Below the pieces are notes generated by a model. The model made no database searches, had not been told where the DNA came from, and was given only the letters and a program-made list of their open reading frames with translations. Positions 63,749 to 64,000 of a stretch of 64,000 nt of DNA are shown in pieces; positions within the stretch are counted from its first letter, which is position 1; every line of letters begins with the position of its first letter. Location: NCBI RefSeq assembly GCF_001510715.1, contig NZ_LMTJ01000001.1, forward strand, positions 688,456 through 752,455, read 5' to 3'. This stretch comes from Bacillus sp. FJAT-29814 (lineage in GTDB: Bacteria > Bacillota > Bacilli > Bacillales > Cytobacillaceae). Position numbers and translations under genes: made by a program.

Positions 63749-64000
63749 CTACTTCTTTCCCTTGTGTTGTTTCTGACCCTTAGTGCCTTTGCTGCCTTTT
63801 GAACCTTTGCTGCCTTTGGTCCCTCCACCCTTGGAGCCCTTGCTTCCCTTGGTGCCTCCACCTTTGGAGCCCTTGCTGCCTTTGCTTCCCTTGGTGCCTC
63901 CGCCTTTGCTGCCCTTGCTTCCCTTGGTGCCTCCGCCTTTGGAGCCTTTGCTTCCCTTGGTGCCTCCACCTTTGGAGCCCTTGCTTCCCTTGGTGCCTCC
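63749..64000 (-). CDS. Gly/Ser/Lys repeat protein, 5' end cut by window edge
   Basis: The last 83 codons are seen, ending at TAG 63749-63751. Six tandem units of GGTKGSKGSKG (11 residues, 33 bp), two of them with an extra GSK, then a basic end GTKGQKQHKGKK. This frame, not the Glu-Ala-Pro-Arg frame on the same strand, keeps the unit with mostly synonymous changes (AAG/AAA, TCC/AGC, GGT/GGC). Very basic and probably disordered; a spore-associated or nucleic-acid-binding role is possible, but it is not a perfect Gly-x-y collagen. Confidence 0.65.
   Translation of the reverse strand, partial: GGTKGSKGSKGGGTKGSKGSKGGGTKGSKGSKGGGTKGSKGSKGSKGGGTKGSKGSKGGGTKGSKGSKGSKGTKGQKQHKGKK
63749..64000. repeat. 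33-bp tandem repeat array
   Basis: At least six copies of a 33-bp unit with core GGCACCAAGGGAAGCAA on the minus strand; two copies carry an additional 9-bp AGCAAGGGC-type insert. Continues past the window end. Confidence 0.9.

Noticed and set aside
63661..63969. Open frame of 102 codons rich in Glu-Ala-Pro-Arg-Lys
   Set aside because: It is the alternative frame of the 33-bp repeat. The Gly-Ser-Lys frame ends in a normal basic C-terminus, holds changes that are mostly synonymous and stops before the terminator.

Overview
The window looks like chromosome of a spore-forming Bacillaceae bacterium (Bacillus in the wide sense). Evidence: a block in the Bacillus subtilis order citB - yneN - sspN - tlp - yneP - yneQ - plsY, other small acid-soluble spore proteins (SspO, SspP), a GerPA-type protein, a YjcZ-type protein, a Gly-His-poor basic repeat protein, strong GGAGG ribosome binding sites and many short rho-independent terminators. 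No rRNA, tRNA, CRISPR array, insertion sequence or prophage was seen. Genus could not be fixed.

Layout. 1-4.4 kb: a GH18-type secreted protein cut by the window edge, plsY, a CapA-type protein and a CPBP membrane protein. 4.4-16.3 kb: the citB/yne/ssp block, with a twin AAA ATPase and an ABC-F ribosome protection ATPase inserted; the latter has a leader that looks regulatory. 14.9-18.3 kb: a selenium block, selA, a SelW-like selenoprotein and selD, both of the last two with an in-frame UGA. 18.3-23.2 kb: threonine catabolism (tdh-kbl), a guanine riboswitch with xpt-pbuX, a gerPA-type gene. 23.4-34.4 kb: a second ABC-F gene, an ABC transporter that may carry selenium oxyanions, a BceRS-BceAB-like module and an MFS pump. 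34.4-52 kb: uvsE, then a large persulfide/sulfur-relay region with rhodaneses, TusA, DsrE, CoA-disulfide reductase, a rhodanese-persulfide dioxygenase, two TauE exporters, a CstR repressor with the C31/C60 signature, and about a dozen ATACC(C/T)-N4-GGGTAT-like palindromes. 52-61 kb: DsdA and a five-gene SWIM / HEAT-like / MoxR AAA / DUF5682-like / VWA operon. 62-64 kb: an ArsB/NhaD-type permease and a Gly-Ser-Lys repeat protein running off the end.

Main result. Five genes in the window contain in-frame UGA codons that ordinary gene calling breaks or misses: SelD (U18), a SelW-like CxxU protein (U14), a HesB/IscA-like protein (GIGUGG, U36), a UxxC redoxin lipoprotein (U59) and a 58-residue membrane-anchored peptide with two UGA codons (U17 and U38). 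In each, a perfect-stem hairpin begins 12 to 18 bases after a UGA, as expected of a bacterial SECIS element. The 58-residue, two-UGA gene sits directly upstream of a glutaredoxin and behind a CstR-type palindrome; I do not recognise its family and regard it as the best candidate for a new system: a selenoprotein arm wired into a persulfide-sensing regulon. selB and the tRNA(Sec) gene are not in the window and must lie elsewhere if this reading is right.
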